64,000 bases of DNA from Pseudomonas sp. B33.4. GTDB taxonomy: Bacteria; Pseudomonadota; Gammaproteobacteria; Pseudomonadales; Pseudomonadaceae. This document shows positions 36,787-49,441 of the stretch, piece after piece (position 1 is the stretch's first letter; the number at the start of each line of letters is the position of its first letter). Under the pieces are notes generated by a model. It had not been told where the DNA came from. It saw nothing but the letters and a program-made list of their open reading frames with translations, and searched no databases. The stretch lies in assembly GCF_034555375.1 (NCBI RefSeq), contig NZ_CP140706.1, positions 4,827,001 through 4,891,000 of the forward strand. Direction: 5' to 3'. The translations under genes were made by a program, and so were the position numbers.

Positions 36787-37329
36787 TTACCACATCAGAT
36801 CATCAGGGATCTGATACGCCGCGTACGGATCGTCCTCGGTGCTGACTTCTTCGGTCTGCACGTTGAGCTGGACGATGCGCTGCGGATCGCGCTCCTGGAT
36901 CTTCAGGGCCGCTTCACGCGGGATCACTTCGTAGCCGCCGGCATGGTGCACGATCGCCAGCGAGCCGCTGCTGAGCTTGTTGCGCATCAGCGTGTTGACC
37001 GAGATGCGCTTGACCTTCTTGTCGTCGACGAAGTTGTAGTAGTCCTCAGTGGTCAGCTTCGGCAGACGCGAGACTTCAATCAACTGCTTGACCTGCGCCG
37101 CACGCGCCTTGGCTTCGGCTTTTTCTTTCTGCTGACGGTTCAGCTCCTGGTCGCGCTTGACCTTCTCGGCCATGGCTTCCTGAGCCGCACGCTGCTGCGA
37201 GTCATCCAGCTCGATCTGGCCTTTATGCGCCAGACGCTGCTGCTTCTGCTTGTCCTTGCTGACCTGTTTGGCCTGCTTTTGGTTGACCAGGCCTGCTTTG
37301 AGCAACTGGTCGCGAAGGGAAATACTCAT
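36787..37329 (-). CDS. DUF2058 family protein (YaiL-like)
   Basis: 180 residues. It starts MSISLRDQLLKAGLVNQKQA followed by a long, Lys/Gln/Glu-rich helical region up to residue 100 (KKAEA-type coiled coil), then a compact C-terminal domain (YYNFVDDKKVKRISVN, GGYEVIPREAALKIQERDP). The family includes E. coli YaiL, reported as a nucleoprotein. Cytosolic. Located upstream of mazG with convergent terminator; separate function uncertain. Confidence 0.88.
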   Translation of the reverse strand: MSISLRDQLLKAGLVNQKQAKQVSKDKQKQQRLAHKGQIELDDSQQRAAQEAMAEKVKRDQELNRQQKEKAEAKARAAQVKQLIEVSRLPKLTTEDYYNFVDDKKVKRISVNTLMRNKLSSGSLAIVHHAGGYEVIPREAALKIQERDPQRIVQLNVQTEEVSTEDDPYAAYQIPDDLMW

Positions 37330-37354
37330 GGGACTTACTCACTTGGGCAGTTGC

Positions 37355-38191
37355 TCAGCCGCAGCCGGGCACATTCTTTTCCTGACGTTTGGCTTCACCC
37401 CACAGGGCGTCCAACTCTTCGAGGGTGCAATCTTCTATGGGACGGAGGGTGTCGCGCAATGCCTGTTCGATAAATCGGAAACGTCTTTCGAACTTGCCGT
37501 TGGCCCCACGCAGCGCGGTTTCCGGGTCGACCTTTAGATGCCGGGCCAGATTGACCACGGAAAACAGCAGGTCACCGATCTCGTCAGCCACGGCGACGGG
37601 ATCATTTTCGGCCATGGCTTCGAGGACTTCGTCGAGTTCCTCGCGCACCTTGTCGAGCACTGGCAAGGCGTCTGGCCAGTCGAAACCGACCTGCCCTGCG
37701 CGTTTCTGCAACTTGGCCGAACGCGACAATGCCGGCAACGTGGCCGGCACATCGTCGAGCAGTGACAGTTGCTCAGGCGCGGCGGACTTCTCGGCGCGTT
37801 CTTCGGCTTTGATCTCTTCCCAGCGTTGCTTGACCTGTTCTTCGCTCAGTCGCGGCACATCCAGCGGCGCGTACAGATCACCCGTTGGAAAAACGTGGGG
37901 ATGACGACGGATCAGCTTGCGGGTGATGCTGTCGATCACCCCGGCAAATTCGAAACGCCCTTCTTCCTTGGCCAACTGGCTGTAATACACCACCTGGAAC
38001 AGCAGATCGCCCAACTCGCCCTGCAAATGATCGAAGTCGCCACGCTCGATGGCGTCGGCCACTTCGTAAGCTTCTTCAAGGGTGTGCGGAACGATGGTCG
38101 CGTAGGTTTGCTTGATGTCCCACGGGCAACCGTACTGCGGATCGCGCAGCCGGCTCATGAGGTGGAGCAGGTCTTCAAGGCTGTAAATCAT
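37355..38191 (-). CDS. mazG: Nucleoside triphosphate pyrophosphohydrolase MazG
   Basis: 278 residues. Two MazG domains with the metal-binding EEAYE...GELGD at about 40-65 and REELDEVLEAM...DEIGD at 190-215, joined by a charged linker. It hydrolyses NTPs to NMP and pyrophosphate and in E. coli lowers ppGpp by acting on precursors. The relA gene follows upstream, as in most gammaproteobacteria, with a REP doublet in between. Confidence 0.95.
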   Translation of the reverse strand: MIYSLEDLLHLMSRLRDPQYGCPWDIKQTYATIVPHTLEEAYEVADAIERGDFDHLQGELGDLLFQVVYYSQLAKEEGRFEFAGVIDSITRKLIRRHPHVFPTGDLYAPLDVPRLSEEQVKQRWEEIKAEERAEKSAAPEQLSLLDDVPATLPALSRSAKLQKRAGQVGFDWPDALPVLDKVREELDEVLEAMAENDPVAVADEIGDLLFSVVNLARHLKVDPETALRGANGKFERRFRFIEQALRDTLRPIEDCTLEELDALWGEAKRQEKNVPGCG

Positions 38192-38213
38192 TTCTCTGTC
38201 TCACCACAAAACC

Positions 38214-38304
38214 TGTAGGAGTGAGCCTGCTCGCGATCGCGGTGTATCAGCCACCATTAATGTTGACTGACACTCCCTCATCGCGAGCAGGCTCACTCCT
38301 ACAT
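38214..38304. repeat. REP doublet (REPIN)
   Basis: Inverted copies of TGTAGGAGTGAGCCTGCTCGCGA between mazG and relA. Confidence 0.93.
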
Positions 38305-38313
38305 TGGTCATCT

Positions 38314-40557
38314 TCAGGGCGTGCGGTTACGCCGCGTTTCGATGATGTTCGGCAACTGCGAAATCCGCCCAAGCAATCGCCCCAGCGCATCCAGCCCCGG
38401 GATCTCGATAGTCAGCGACATCAGCGCAGTGTTGTCTTCCTTGTTCGAGCGGGTGTTGACCGCCAGCACGTTGATTCGCTCGTTGAGCAGCACCTGCGAG
38501 ACATCACGCAGCAGACCGGAACGGTCGTAGGCGCGGATGACGATGTCGACCGGATAGGTGAGCACCGGCACCGGGCCCCAACTGACCTGAATGATCCGCT
38601 CTGGCTCGCGCCCGCCCAGCTGCAGCACCGAGGCGCAGTCCTGACGGTGAATGCTCACGCCACGGCCCTGAGTGATATAGCCGACGATCGCATCGCCCGG
38701 CAGCGGTTGGCAGCAGCCGGCCATCTGCGTCATCAGGTTGCCGACGCCCTGGATCTGAATGTCGCCGCGCTTTCCCGGTTTGTAACCGGTGGCTTTGCGC
38801 GGGATCAGTTCCAGCTGTTCGTTGCCGCGTTCCGGCTCGACCAGTTGCTGCGCGAGGTTGACCAGTTGCGCCAGACGCAGGTCGCCGGCCCCGAGGGCGG
38901 CGAACATGTCTTCGGCGGTTTTCATGTTGGCCTTGTCGGCCAGCTTGTCGAAGTCCACCGCCGGCAGACCGAGGCGCGTCAGTTCGCGTTCGATCAGGGT
39001 TTTACCGGCGGCAACGTTCTGGTCGCGCGCCTGCAATTTGAACCAGTGAACGATCTTCGCCCGCGCCCGCGAGGTGGTGACGTAACCGAGGTTGGAGTTC
39101 AGCCAGTCGCGGCTCGGCGTGCCGTGCTTGCTGGTGATGATCTCGACCTGTTCACCAGTCTGCAGGCTGTAGTTGAGCGGGACGATGCGCCCATTGATCT
39201 TCGCGCCACGGCAGTTGTGGCCGATCTCGGTGTGCACGCGGTAAGCGAAGTCCAGCGGCGTCGCGCCTTTCGGCAAGTCGATGGCGTGGCCGTCGGGGGT
39301 GAAGATGTAGACCCGATCAGGCTCGATATCGACGCGCAGCTGTTCCGCCAGACCACCGATATCGCCCAGCTCTTCGTGCCACTCGAGGACCTGACGCAGC
39401 CAGGAGATTTTCTCTTCGTAGTGGTTCGAACCGGATTTGACGTCGGTGCCCTTGTAGCGCCAGTGCGCGCAGACGCCGAGTTCGGCCTCTTCGTGCATCG
39501 AGTGCGTACGGATCTGCACCTCAAGCACCTTACCCTCAGGGCCGATCACCGCCGTGTGCAGCGAGCGGTAGCCGTTTTCTTTCGGGTTGGCGATGTAGTC
39601 GTCGAATTCCTTCGGAATGTGCCGCCACAAGGTATGGACGATACCGAGCGCGGTGTAGCAGTCGCGCATCTCCGGCACCAGCACGCGCACCGCACGCACG
39701 TCGTAGATCTGGCTGAACTCCAGACCCTTGCGCTGCATTTTGCGCCAGATCGAATAGATGTGTTTGGCCCGGCCGCTGATGTCGGCATCGACGCCGGTGG
39801 CCTGCAATTCGTCCTTGAGCTGGGTCATCACGTCGGCGATGAAACGCTCGCGATCAAGCCGTCGCTCGTGGAGCAACTTGGCGATCTGCTTGTATTGATC
39901 AGGCTCGAGATAACGGAAGGACAAATCCTCCAGTTCCCATTTGATATGACCGATGCCGAGGCGGTGCGCGAGCGGCGCGTAGATGTCGAAGACTTCCCGG
40001 GCAACACGGTTACGCTTCTCGTCGTCGGCGGTTTTCACCGCACGGATGGCGCAGGTACGTTCGGCGAGTTTGATCAGCGCGACGCGCACATCGTCGACCA
40101 TCGCCACGAGCATTTTGCGCAGGTTCTCCACCTGCCCTTGCGTGCCCATGACCATCGACTGGCGCGGACTGAGGCTGGCACTGATCGCCGCCATGCGCTG
40201 CACGCCGTCGATCAGCTTGGCGACCACCGGGCCGAAGCGCTGGCCGACGGCCGCAAGTTCGATCTGGCCTTCGCGTACGCCGCGATACAGAACCGCCGCG
40301 ACCAGCGAATCCTGATCGAGCTTGAGGTCGGCGAGAATCTCGGCGATTTCCAGGCCCGTACTGAAACTGCCCGAGCCTTCGGCCCACAGATTCTTCTTGG
40401 CATTGGACTGTTGCTCGGCCTCGCGAGCGAACTCGCAGGCTTCTTTCAAGGCTTCGCGATCCAGTGCCAGATCGACACTGACCGCGTGATCGAGCCAAGC
40501 CTCGAGATTGATACTGCCGTCAGTGTTGATCGGCTGGTGTGCTCTCACCTGTACCAT
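38314..40557 (-). CDS. relA: GTP pyrophosphokinase RelA
   Basis: 747 residues. It synthesises (p)ppGpp on the ribosome during amino acid starvation. The N-terminal region lacks the HD residues of a working hydrolase (AAVLYRGVREGQ replaces the HD motif), so it is a synthetase only. The synthetase carries the ExDD-type signature (KEFDDYIANPKENGYRSLHT) of monofunctional RelA. Then come a TGS domain (DRVYIFTPDGHAIDLPKG), a zinc-finger/helical region with CCQPLPGDAIVG and a C-terminal ACT domain. Start ATG 40557. Confidence 0.97.
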   Translation of the reverse strand: MVQVRAHQPINTDGSINLEAWLDHAVSVDLALDREALKEACEFAREAEQQSNAKKNLWAEGSGSFSTGLEIAEILADLKLDQDSLVAAVLYRGVREGQIELAAVGQRFGPVVAKLIDGVQRMAAISASLSPRQSMVMGTQGQVENLRKMLVAMVDDVRVALIKLAERTCAIRAVKTADDEKRNRVAREVFDIYAPLAHRLGIGHIKWELEDLSFRYLEPDQYKQIAKLLHERRLDRERFIADVMTQLKDELQATGVDADISGRAKHIYSIWRKMQRKGLEFSQIYDVRAVRVLVPEMRDCYTALGIVHTLWRHIPKEFDDYIANPKENGYRSLHTAVIGPEGKVLEVQIRTHSMHEEAELGVCAHWRYKGTDVKSGSNHYEEKISWLRQVLEWHEELGDIGGLAEQLRVDIEPDRVYIFTPDGHAIDLPKGATPLDFAYRVHTEIGHNCRGAKINGRIVPLNYSLQTGEQVEIITSKHGTPSRDWLNSNLGYVTTSRARAKIVHWFKLQARDQNVAAGKTLIERELTRLGLPAVDFDKLADKANMKTAEDMFAALGAGDLRLAQLVNLAQQLVEPERGNEQLELIPRKATGYKPGKRGDIQIQGVGNLMTQMAGCCQPLPGDAIVGYITQGRGVSIHRQDCASVLQLGGREPERIIQVSWGPVPVLTYPVDIVIRAYDRSGLLRDVSQVLLNERINVLAVNTRSNKEDNTALMSLTIEIPGLDALGRLLGRISQLPNIIETRRNRTP

Positions 40558-40659
40558 CTTGCATTACCTTCCCTACGACGCAGATTCAATGCGTCAAAAT
40601 CGCTGACCTCTATTGCCCGGTTGCGCTCACGGGGCTAATGCGAGCGCTGCACGGACAGA

Positions 40660-42036
40660 TCAGACGGATTCAGACGAGCCATCCTGGCTCGCTTCAAATA
40701 ACGCCATGGCCTCGACATGTGCCGTCTGAGGAAACATATCGAGAATCCCGGCACGTTTTAACCGGTAGCCCTGCTTGATCAATTCGACCGTATCGCGCGC
40801 CAGAGTTGCAGGGTTGCACGACACATACACCAACCGTTTGGCACCCAGGGTCGCCAGCTTGCGAACCACCTCGAAAGCACCGTCACGCGGTGGGTCCAAG
40901 AGTACCGCAGAAAAGCCGTTGCCGATCCACTGGGCATCGCTCAAAGGCTGGGATAAATCGGCTTGAAAAAACTTTGTGTTATGCAAATTGTTACTGGCGG
41001 CGTTGGCTTCAGCGCGATCGACCATGGTCTGAACGCCTTCCACCGCAACGACTTCGCGCACGGTTTTGGCCAGTGGCAAGGCAAAATTGCCGAGGCCGCA
41101 GAACAGATCCAGCACGCGCTCCTCGCTACGCGGTTTCAGCCAGTCCAGCGCCTGCGCGACCATGGCTTCGTTGACGCCGGCGTTGACCTGGATGAAATCA
41201 CCTGGCCGATACGCCAGATCCAGATTCCATGTCTCCAGGCGATAACCGAGGCTCAGACCGGCATCGACCGGCTGAGGTTCACCCTCGCCATGCAGCCACA
41301 ACTGCGCTTCATGGAACTGGCAGAAGTCCTTGAGGATCGTCAGGTCCGCTTCGGACAACGGCGCCATATGCCGCAGCAATACCGCCAGTGACGAACCGCT
41401 GAACAATTCGACATGCCCCAACGCCTGCGGTTTGCTCAAACGACGGAGCATCTCCGGCAAACGGGTCATGATCGGCTGCAAGGGCTGTACCAGCACCGGG
41501 CATTCGCTGATTGCGACGATGTCCTGACTGCCAGCGGCACGGAAACCGACTTCGAGTTTCTTCGCCTTCATGTCCCAGCGCACGGCGATCCGGGCGCGGC
41601 GGCGATAGCCGAATTCGGGACCGGTCAGCGGTTCTGCCCACTCTTCAGGTTCGACACCGGCAACGCGCGACAATTGCTCGGCGAGCATGCGCTGTTTCAG
41701 GGCGAGTTGTTCTTCATGGGGCAAATGCTGCACGCTGCAACCGCCGCAACGGCCGGCGTGCTGACAGGGTGTCGGGCGGCGCAGTTCGCTGGCTTTGAAC
41801 ACGCGCTCAGTGCGCGCCTCGACCACTTTGCCGTGGGCGCCGAGCACCCGCGCTTCGACCTCTTCACCGGCAAGGGCGCCGAGGACGAACCAGGTTTTGC
41901 CTTCGAAAAACGCGATACCGCGACCGTCATTGGCCAGGCGCTCAATGCTCAAGCGCTGCTTTTTGCCGGTCGGGATTTGCGCGGCCTTGCTGCCGCCCGT
42001 GGGCTGGAAGCGCAGGCCTCTCTCGTGCTTGGCCAT
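40660..42036 (-). CDS. rlmD: 23S rRNA (uracil-1939-C5) methyltransferase RlmD
   Basis: 458 residues; ATG 42036 overlaps the cysM stop by one base (TGATG). A TRAM domain occupies 25-80. A 4Fe-4S cluster is predicted from Cys91-x5-Cys97-x2-Cys100 ([10 protein letters not shown]) with a fourth Cys at ECPVL. The SAM domain shows [14 protein letters not shown], and the catalytic Cys is in [12 protein letters not shown]. It methylates U1939 of 23S rRNA. The C-terminus continues [14 protein letters not shown] as in all members. Confidence 0.96.
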   Translation of the reverse strand: MAKHERGLRFQPTGGSKAAQIPTGKKQRLSIERLANDGRGIAFFEGKTWFVLGALAGEEVEARVLGAHGKVVEARTERVFKASELRRPTPCQHAGRCGGCSVQHLPHEEQLALKQRMLAEQLSRVAGVEPEEWAEPLTGPEFGYRRRARIAVRWDMKAKKLEVGFRAAGSQDIVAISECPVLVQPLQPIMTRLPEMLRRLSKPQALGHVELFSGSSLAVLLRHMAPLSEADLTILKDFCQFHEAQLWLHGEGEPQPVDAGLSLGYRLETWNLDLAYRPGDFIQVNAGVNEAMVAQALDWLKPRSEERVLDLFCGLGNFALPLAKTVREVVAVEGVQTMVDRAEANAASNNLHNTKFFQADLSQPLSDAQWIGNGFSAVLLDPPRDGAFEVVRKLATLGAKRLVYVSCNPATLARDTVELIKQGYRLKRAGILDMFPQTAHVEAMALFEASQDGSSESV

Positions 42037-42938
42037 CAGTTGGGCGCGTCGAAAATGCCGGTCGACAGGTAACGGTCGCCACGGTCGCAAATGATCGCGA
42101 CGATCACCGCGTTTTCAACTTCTTTGGACAGGCGCAGCATCGCTGCCACCGCACCGCCCGAGGACACGCCACAGAAGATGCCTTCTTCGCGGGCCAGACG
42201 CCGGGTGACGTCTTCGGCTTCGCTTTGCGCCATGTCGACGATACGGTCGACGCGGTCGGCCTGATAGATCTTCGGCAGGTATTCCTGCGGCCAGCGACGG
42301 ATGCCCGGAATGGCCGAGCCTTCCATCGGCTGCAGACCGACGATCTGCACGCTGTCGCTCTGTTCTTTCAAGTAGCGCGAAACGCCCATGATGGTGCCGG
42401 TGGTGCCCATCGAACTGACGAAATGGGTGATAGTGCCCTGGGTCTGACGCCAGATTTCCGGGCCGGTGGTGGTGTAGTGCGCTTCAGGATTATCGCCGTT
42501 GGCGAACTGATCGAGCACCTTGCCACGGCCTTCGGCTTCCATACGCTGGGCGAGGTCGCGGGCGCCTTCCATGCCTTCTTCCTGGCTGACCAGAATCAGC
42601 TCGGCACCGTACGCGGTCATCGCCGCTTTGCGCTCGGCGCTGGAGTTGTCCGGCATGATCAGGATCATTTTGTAACCCTTGATCGCTGCAGCCATGGCCA
42701 GAGCAATACCGGTGTTACCCGAGGTCGCTTCGATCAGCGTATCGCCGGCGTGGATCTGCCCGCGCAACTCGGCGCGAGTGATCATCGACAACGCCGGACG
42801 GTCCTTGACCGAACCCGCCGGGTTATTCCCTTCGAGCTTGAGCAATAGGGTGTTGCTGGTAGCACCGGGCAGGCGCTGCAAACGCACCAGCGGCGTGTTG
42901 CCGACGCAATCGGCGATGGTTGGGTACTGCAGGGTCAT
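42036..42938 (-). CDS. cysM: Cysteine synthase B
   Basis: 300 residues; ATG 42938. It forms cysteine from O-acetylserine and sulfide or thiosulfate. PLP-binding Lys45 is in [12 protein letters not shown]. The substrate loop is [13 protein letters not shown] and the phosphate-binding motif is [12 protein letters not shown]. CysM-type features include the shorter length and the R-x-R segment near the end. Translation is coupled to rlmD. Confidence 0.96.
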   Translation of the reverse strand: MTLQYPTIADCVGNTPLVRLQRLPGATSNTLLLKLEGNNPAGSVKDRPALSMITRAELRGQIHAGDTLIEATSGNTGIALAMAAAIKGYKMILIMPDNSSAERKAAMTAYGAELILVSQEEGMEGARDLAQRMEAEGRGKVLDQFANGDNPEAHYTTTGPEIWRQTQGTITHFVSSMGTTGTIMGVSRYLKEQSDSVQIVGLQPMEGSAIPGIRRWPQEYLPKIYQADRVDRIVDMAQSEAEDVTRRLAREEGIFCGVSSGGAVAAMLRLSKEVENAVIVAIICDRGDRYLSTGIFDAPN

Positions 42939-43045
42939 GGCGTATTCGCAATCCAGACGTGCGGGGGCGCCTATCATACCGGCAAACCCGCGCAGGCCAT
43001 ATCACGCAAAGTGCGGTGCTTATGGTTTATGGGAATAAGCAGCGG

Positions 43046-44071
43046 TTAGTCGCTATTTTCTGCTGGCGCCGTATCCATTGCATAAAACTCATGCAACTTG
43101 GCCTGCAGCAATTGCTTATCCGGCAGACAGGTTTGATATTCCGCTATCAATGCGGGCGAAAGACTGCGATTGAGTGCGTACTCGACGACCTCATCTTCCT
43201 TGCTTGCACACAGCAGGACTCCGATGGCCGGGCTTTCGTGAGGCTTTCGGACATTGCGATCCAGCGCCTCCAGATAGAAATCCAGTTTGCCGAGGTATTC
43301 CGGCTCAAAACGGCCGACCTTGAGCTCAATGGCTACAAGGCAGTTGAGCCCTCGGTGGAAGAACAGAAGGTCGAGAGAGAAATCCCGACCGCCTACCTGC
43401 AACGGATATTCGGAACCGACAAAGCAGAAGTCGCGACCAAGTTCGATCAGGAATTCCTTGAGGCGAGATAACAGGCCTTGGTGCAGATCGGTTTCAGAAT
43501 GAGCGCCGGGCAAGTCGAGAAATTCGACCATGTAGGAATCGCGGAATATCTCGAGAGCTTCGGGGTGGGATTGCTGCAGTGCGGCGGAGGCTTTTGCAGG
43601 ATCGGTGACGCTTCGCTCAAACAAAGCAGACTTGAATTGGCGTTCCAGTTCGCGCTTCGACCACTGTTCCTGAACGGCCATTCGCAGGTAGAACCCACGC
43701 TCTTCCGGGTGTTTGCTCTGGCTCAAAATGATCATGTTATGAGTCCACGGCAATTGTCTCACCAGTGGTGAGACAATTGGATCGTCCCGATAGGTTTCAT
43801 AAAACTGGCGCATTCGGAACAGATTTGGTCGGGTGAAACCACGCAAGCCCGGTTGGGTATACGCCAGATGTGCGGCCAGTTGAGTTATGACCGAATCGCC
43901 CCACTCCGCCTGCTCAATCTTACGACTGATATGCGCTCCCACCAGCCAATAAAGCTCAATCAGCTGTGTATTGACCGCTTGCATGGCCTTATGTCTGGAA
44001 CTGTGAATCAGCGCGAGCACTTCGTTGAAACGTTCGCCATCCGGGCTGCCAGTAACGCTGGATACAGTCAT
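43046..44071 (-). CDS. PDDEXK nuclease of the YhcG/DUF1016 family
   Basis: 341 residues; ATG 44071 with AAGGAA 6 bases upstream. The N-terminal DUF1016 domain (15-180) includes YWLVGAHISRKIEQAEWGDS and FTRPNLFRMRQFYETY, and the C-terminal nuclease domain (180-341) carries Asp234 (FSLDLLFFHRG) and Glu249-x-Lys251 (VAIELKVGRFEP). Base composition appears lower in GC than the flanking genes, suggesting acquisition. In P. aeruginosa the equivalent position between cysM and the two-component pair holds the receptor gene pirA (recalled). The function may be defence or DNA processing; no partner restriction gene is adjacent. Confidence 0.9.
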   Translation of the reverse strand: MTVSSVTGSPDGERFNEVLALIHSSRHKAMQAVNTQLIELYWLVGAHISRKIEQAEWGDSVITQLAAHLAYTQPGLRGFTRPNLFRMRQFYETYRDDPIVSPLVRQLPWTHNMIILSQSKHPEERGFYLRMAVQEQWSKRELERQFKSALFERSVTDPAKASAALQQSHPEALEIFRDSYMVEFLDLPGAHSETDLHQGLLSRLKEFLIELGRDFCFVGSEYPLQVGGRDFSLDLLFFHRGLNCLVAIELKVGRFEPEYLGKLDFYLEALDRNVRKPHESPAIGVLLCASKEDEVVEYALNRSLSPALIAEYQTCLPDKQLLQAKLHEFYAMDTAPAENSD

Positions 44072-44215
44072 GCGCAATTCCTTGAAGATCAGGTGAAGCA
44101 CGAGCCTAACCCCTTCAGGAAGCTTGAAATGACCGCCGATGCAACTTGGGAAATGTCGTACAAAAAAAGGCGAGCGCTCCCGCAAAACCGGAGGATTGGC
44201 CACCCGAATGGACTA

Positions 44216-44313
44216 CATCGCGAGCAGGCTCACTCCTACAGGAGATCAGCGTTGTTCACACGATCTGCGGCGAACCGAGTTCCAATGTAGGAGCGAGCCT
44301 GCTCGCGAAGGCG
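44216..44313. repeat. REP doublet overlapping the end of a kinase gene
   Basis: One arm is CATCGCGAGCAGGCTCACTC at 44216, the other TGTAGGAGCGAGCCTGCTCG at 44286. The kinase stop codon (44256-44258) lies in the interior. The right arm is translated as part of the kinase. Confidence 0.9.
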
Positions 44314-45680
44314 TCAGTCGGCGCGACACCATCATCCGCCAGCAACCGCAGATTCAACCGCAACCCCGCCCCGCCATTCTCCGCCCAAATACTTCCGCCC
44401 TGGCGCTGCACGGCATTGCGCGCGATGCTCAGCCCCAAGCCAAAACCGCCATCACCGGGCCGCGAGCCGTCGAGTCGGGTGAACGGTGAGAAGATCCGTT
44501 CCAGATCAGCTTCCGCTACGCCGCCGCCCTGATCTTCCAGCCACAGATGCCAGAAATCGCCATCGCGCCGTCCATCAAGACGCACGATCCCGCCCGCCGG
44601 CGAATGCCGAATGGCGTTGCGCAAAATGTTCTCCAGCGCCTGCGCCAGCGTATTCAGATTGCCGCGCACCCAGCACGACTCGTCCACCGCACACTGCAAT
44701 TGCAGACTCGGCCAGCCGCTTTCATAACAGGCGTTATCAGTGAGCATTTCCCACAAGGCCTGGATCTGAATGGCTTCATCCGGCAGCGGAGTGCGATCGG
44801 TGTCGAGCCAGGCCAGTTGCAGGGTGTCTTCGACCAGTCTTTGCATACCGTCGACTTCACGACCGATGCGTTCGCGCAATTGCGGCAAACCCTGTTCGCT
44901 TTCGCTGGCAACGCGCAGTCGGCTCAGCGGCGTGCGCAATTCGTGGGACAGATCGCGTAGAAGTTGCTGTTGCAAAGCGACGGTGGATTGCAGGCGTTCG
45001 GACATCGAGTCGAACGCCCTGGCCAGCTCGCCGAGTTCGTCCGGGCGCTGAGTGATGCCGCTCGACAGCCGCACATTCAATTGATCGGCGCGCCAGGCAT
45101 TGGCCTGTTCGCGCAGGTTGTTCAGTGGCACGACCAGCAAGCGATAAAGACCGACACACAGCAATAACGTGAACAGACCGGGAATCACGCCGTTGGTGAT
45201 GACGCGCCAGAACACGCGATATTTACCCGGCAGGAATCGCTCGGGCAATTCGATCACCAAGCTGCCGGCAGACGGTTCTTTGGGAAACGGTACGCGCAGC
45301 CACGGTCGACCCTGTTTGTGAATTGGCCAGTCGAGACCACGCAAGAACGTCAGGTGCTGGATTTCCTGTTCATTCAGCGGATCGCTGCTCAACGACTGCA
45401 AGTTGCCGCCGATGACACCGACCCAACTGGCTTCACGCAACTCCATGCTCTGCAACCAGTCATCGACCCCGCTACGGCCGCCGTGCTGCCACGCTTGCTC
45501 GGCTTGCGCGGCGTAACGGCTAAGCGTGCCGCGTGCCTCGTCGGAGAGGAACTGGTTGCGCTCCTCCATATAACGTCCCCACGACCAGCTCAGCCAGATC
45601 ATCAGCAGACAAAACGCGACCAGCAGAAACGCCAGTTTCCAGAACAGCGAATGCCGCCCCGGCAGTTCAGATCGTTTCAT
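44256..45680 (-). CDS. Sensor histidine kinase (PirS-position)
   Basis: 474 residues. The start ATG 45680 overlaps the response regulator gene by 14 bases. Membrane helices are at 13-32 and 162-185, with a periplasmic domain of about 130 residues. A HAMP linker, His247 (LRDLSHELRTPLSRL) and the ATP-binding domain (NILRNAIRHSP, GGGVAEAD, FGLGLSIARNAVQ) follow. The last 18 residues (457-474, AFASRLAPTLELGSPQIV) are encoded by a REP doublet and are not part of the kinase fold. In P. aeruginosa, pirRS lies between cysM and gacS and responds to catecholate siderophores (recalled); this pair is in the same place. Confidence 0.92.
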   Translation of the reverse strand: MKRSELPGRHSLFWKLAFLLVAFCLLMIWLSWSWGRYMEERNQFLSDEARGTLSRYAAQAEQAWQHGGRSGVDDWLQSMELREASWVGVIGGNLQSLSSDPLNEQEIQHLTFLRGLDWPIHKQGRPWLRVPFPKEPSAGSLVIELPERFLPGKYRVFWRVITNGVIPGLFTLLLCVGLYRLLVVPLNNLREQANAWRADQLNVRLSSGITQRPDELGELARAFDSMSERLQSTVALQQQLLRDLSHELRTPLSRLRVASESEQGLPQLRERIGREVDGMQRLVEDTLQLAWLDTDRTPLPDEAIQIQALWEMLTDNACYESGWPSLQLQCAVDESCWVRGNLNTLAQALENILRNAIRHSPAGGIVRLDGRRDGDFWHLWLEDQGGGVAEADLERIFSPFTRLDGSRPGDGGFGLGLSIARNAVQRQGGSIWAENGGAGLRLNLRLLADDGVAPTDAFASRLAPTLELGSPQIV

Positions 45681-46386
45681 CTGCAGCACTCAAGACGTAA
45701 CCCTTGCCCCAGACGGTGCGCACTTCACGCTCGGTGTAACCGATGGCTTTGAGCTTGCGGCGGATCTGGCTGATATGCATGTCGAGACTGCGGTCATGGG
45801 CCGCGTATCCACGCTGCAGAACGTGCTGATAAAGGAAGGCTTTGCTCAGCACTTCTTCGTCATTGCGATTGAGGGTTTCCAGCAAACGGTATTCGCTACG
45901 GGTCAGCCCGGCGGCTTGCTCGCGGAAAAACACATCGCACTGTTCGTCATCGAATCGCAGCGTACCGGCCGCCACTGGCTTTGCGAGCGCGGCCGGGCGC
46001 CGATCCAGCGCGACCCGACGCAGGATCGCTTCGATGCGCACATGCAGCTCGGCCATGCTGAACGGCTTGGGCAAATAATCGTCGGCGCCGAGACGAAAAC
46101 CACTGATGCGATCGGCCTCGGCACCCAGGGCCGACATCAGCAGCACCGGCGTCGAATGGCTCTGGCGCAATTGTGTCAACACATTCAAACCGTCCAGGCC
46201 CGGCAACAGGATGTCCATCAGCACCACGTCGAACGGCTGGCGCCTGGCGATGCTCAGGCCTTCCTGGCCGTTCTGACACCAGGTCACCTGAAAGCCGCTG
46301 CGGCCCAGATGTTCGTGGACATAGGCGCCGAGAACCGGATCGTCTTCGATGGAAAGAATGCGTGGCTGGCCGGAAACAGGAGTCAT
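45667..46386 (-). CDS. OmpR-family response regulator (PirR-position)
   Basis: 239 residues from ATG 46386; a TTG 12 bases earlier is also open. The receiver carries the acidic pair EDD at 14-16, Asp58 (VVLMDILLPGLDG) and Lys107 (LPKPF). The DNA-binding domain ends VWGKGYVLSAADETI. The gene is transcribed with the kinase gene that overlaps its 3' end. A Fur-like sequence lies 25 bases upstream. Confidence 0.93.
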   Translation of the reverse strand: MTPVSGQPRILSIEDDPVLGAYVHEHLGRSGFQVTWCQNGQEGLSIARRQPFDVVLMDILLPGLDGLNVLTQLRQSHSTPVLLMSALGAEADRISGFRLGADDYLPKPFSMAELHVRIEAILRRVALDRRPAALAKPVAAGTLRFDDEQCDVFFREQAAGLTRSEYRLLETLNRNDEEVLSKAFLYQHVLQRGYAAHDRSLDMHISQIRRKLKAIGYTEREVRTVWGKGYVLSAADETI

Positions 46387-46400
46387 GAGTATCTGCAAGT

Positions 46401-46425
46401 AATTCTCAGTTGAGAGTGATTATTC
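46401..46425. promoter_or_regulatory. Candidate Fur box upstream of the PirR-position gene
   Basis: The sequence AATTCTCAGTTGAGAGTGAT continues into TATTC. It includes a 7-1-7 match TGAGAGT-G-ATTATTC overlapping ATTCTCA-GT-TGAGAGT. The consensus is TGATAAT-n-ATTATCA. Confidence 0.45.
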
Positions 46426-46605
46426 AAGATTGTCGGACAGCGGGCAACACACGGCTGCCCTTTCTGACAAACGAGCACCGGCGCCCCGACCCACTCTGAG
46501 CGCATTTTTCCGAAGATTGCCTGCGAGCAAATCGCTACACTGCGCCCATGTCGCGTGCCGGATGCACGCATGAGTCAACAGATCAGCGGGATGCAGGAGA
46601 TAGGC

Positions 46606-49359
<2,754 letters not shown>

Positions 49360-49441
49360 TCCACGGCAATGTCGATCAACGCCAGCGCCGCTAAAGTGAG
49401 CCCGGGTGCTTCAATCCGCGTCGATGTTCCAGGAGGTATTC

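Noticed and set aside
38221..40638. 805-codon open frame opposite relA
   Set aside because: It is the antisense shadow of a well-supported gene in GC-rich DNA, lacking homology and a ribosome-binding site.
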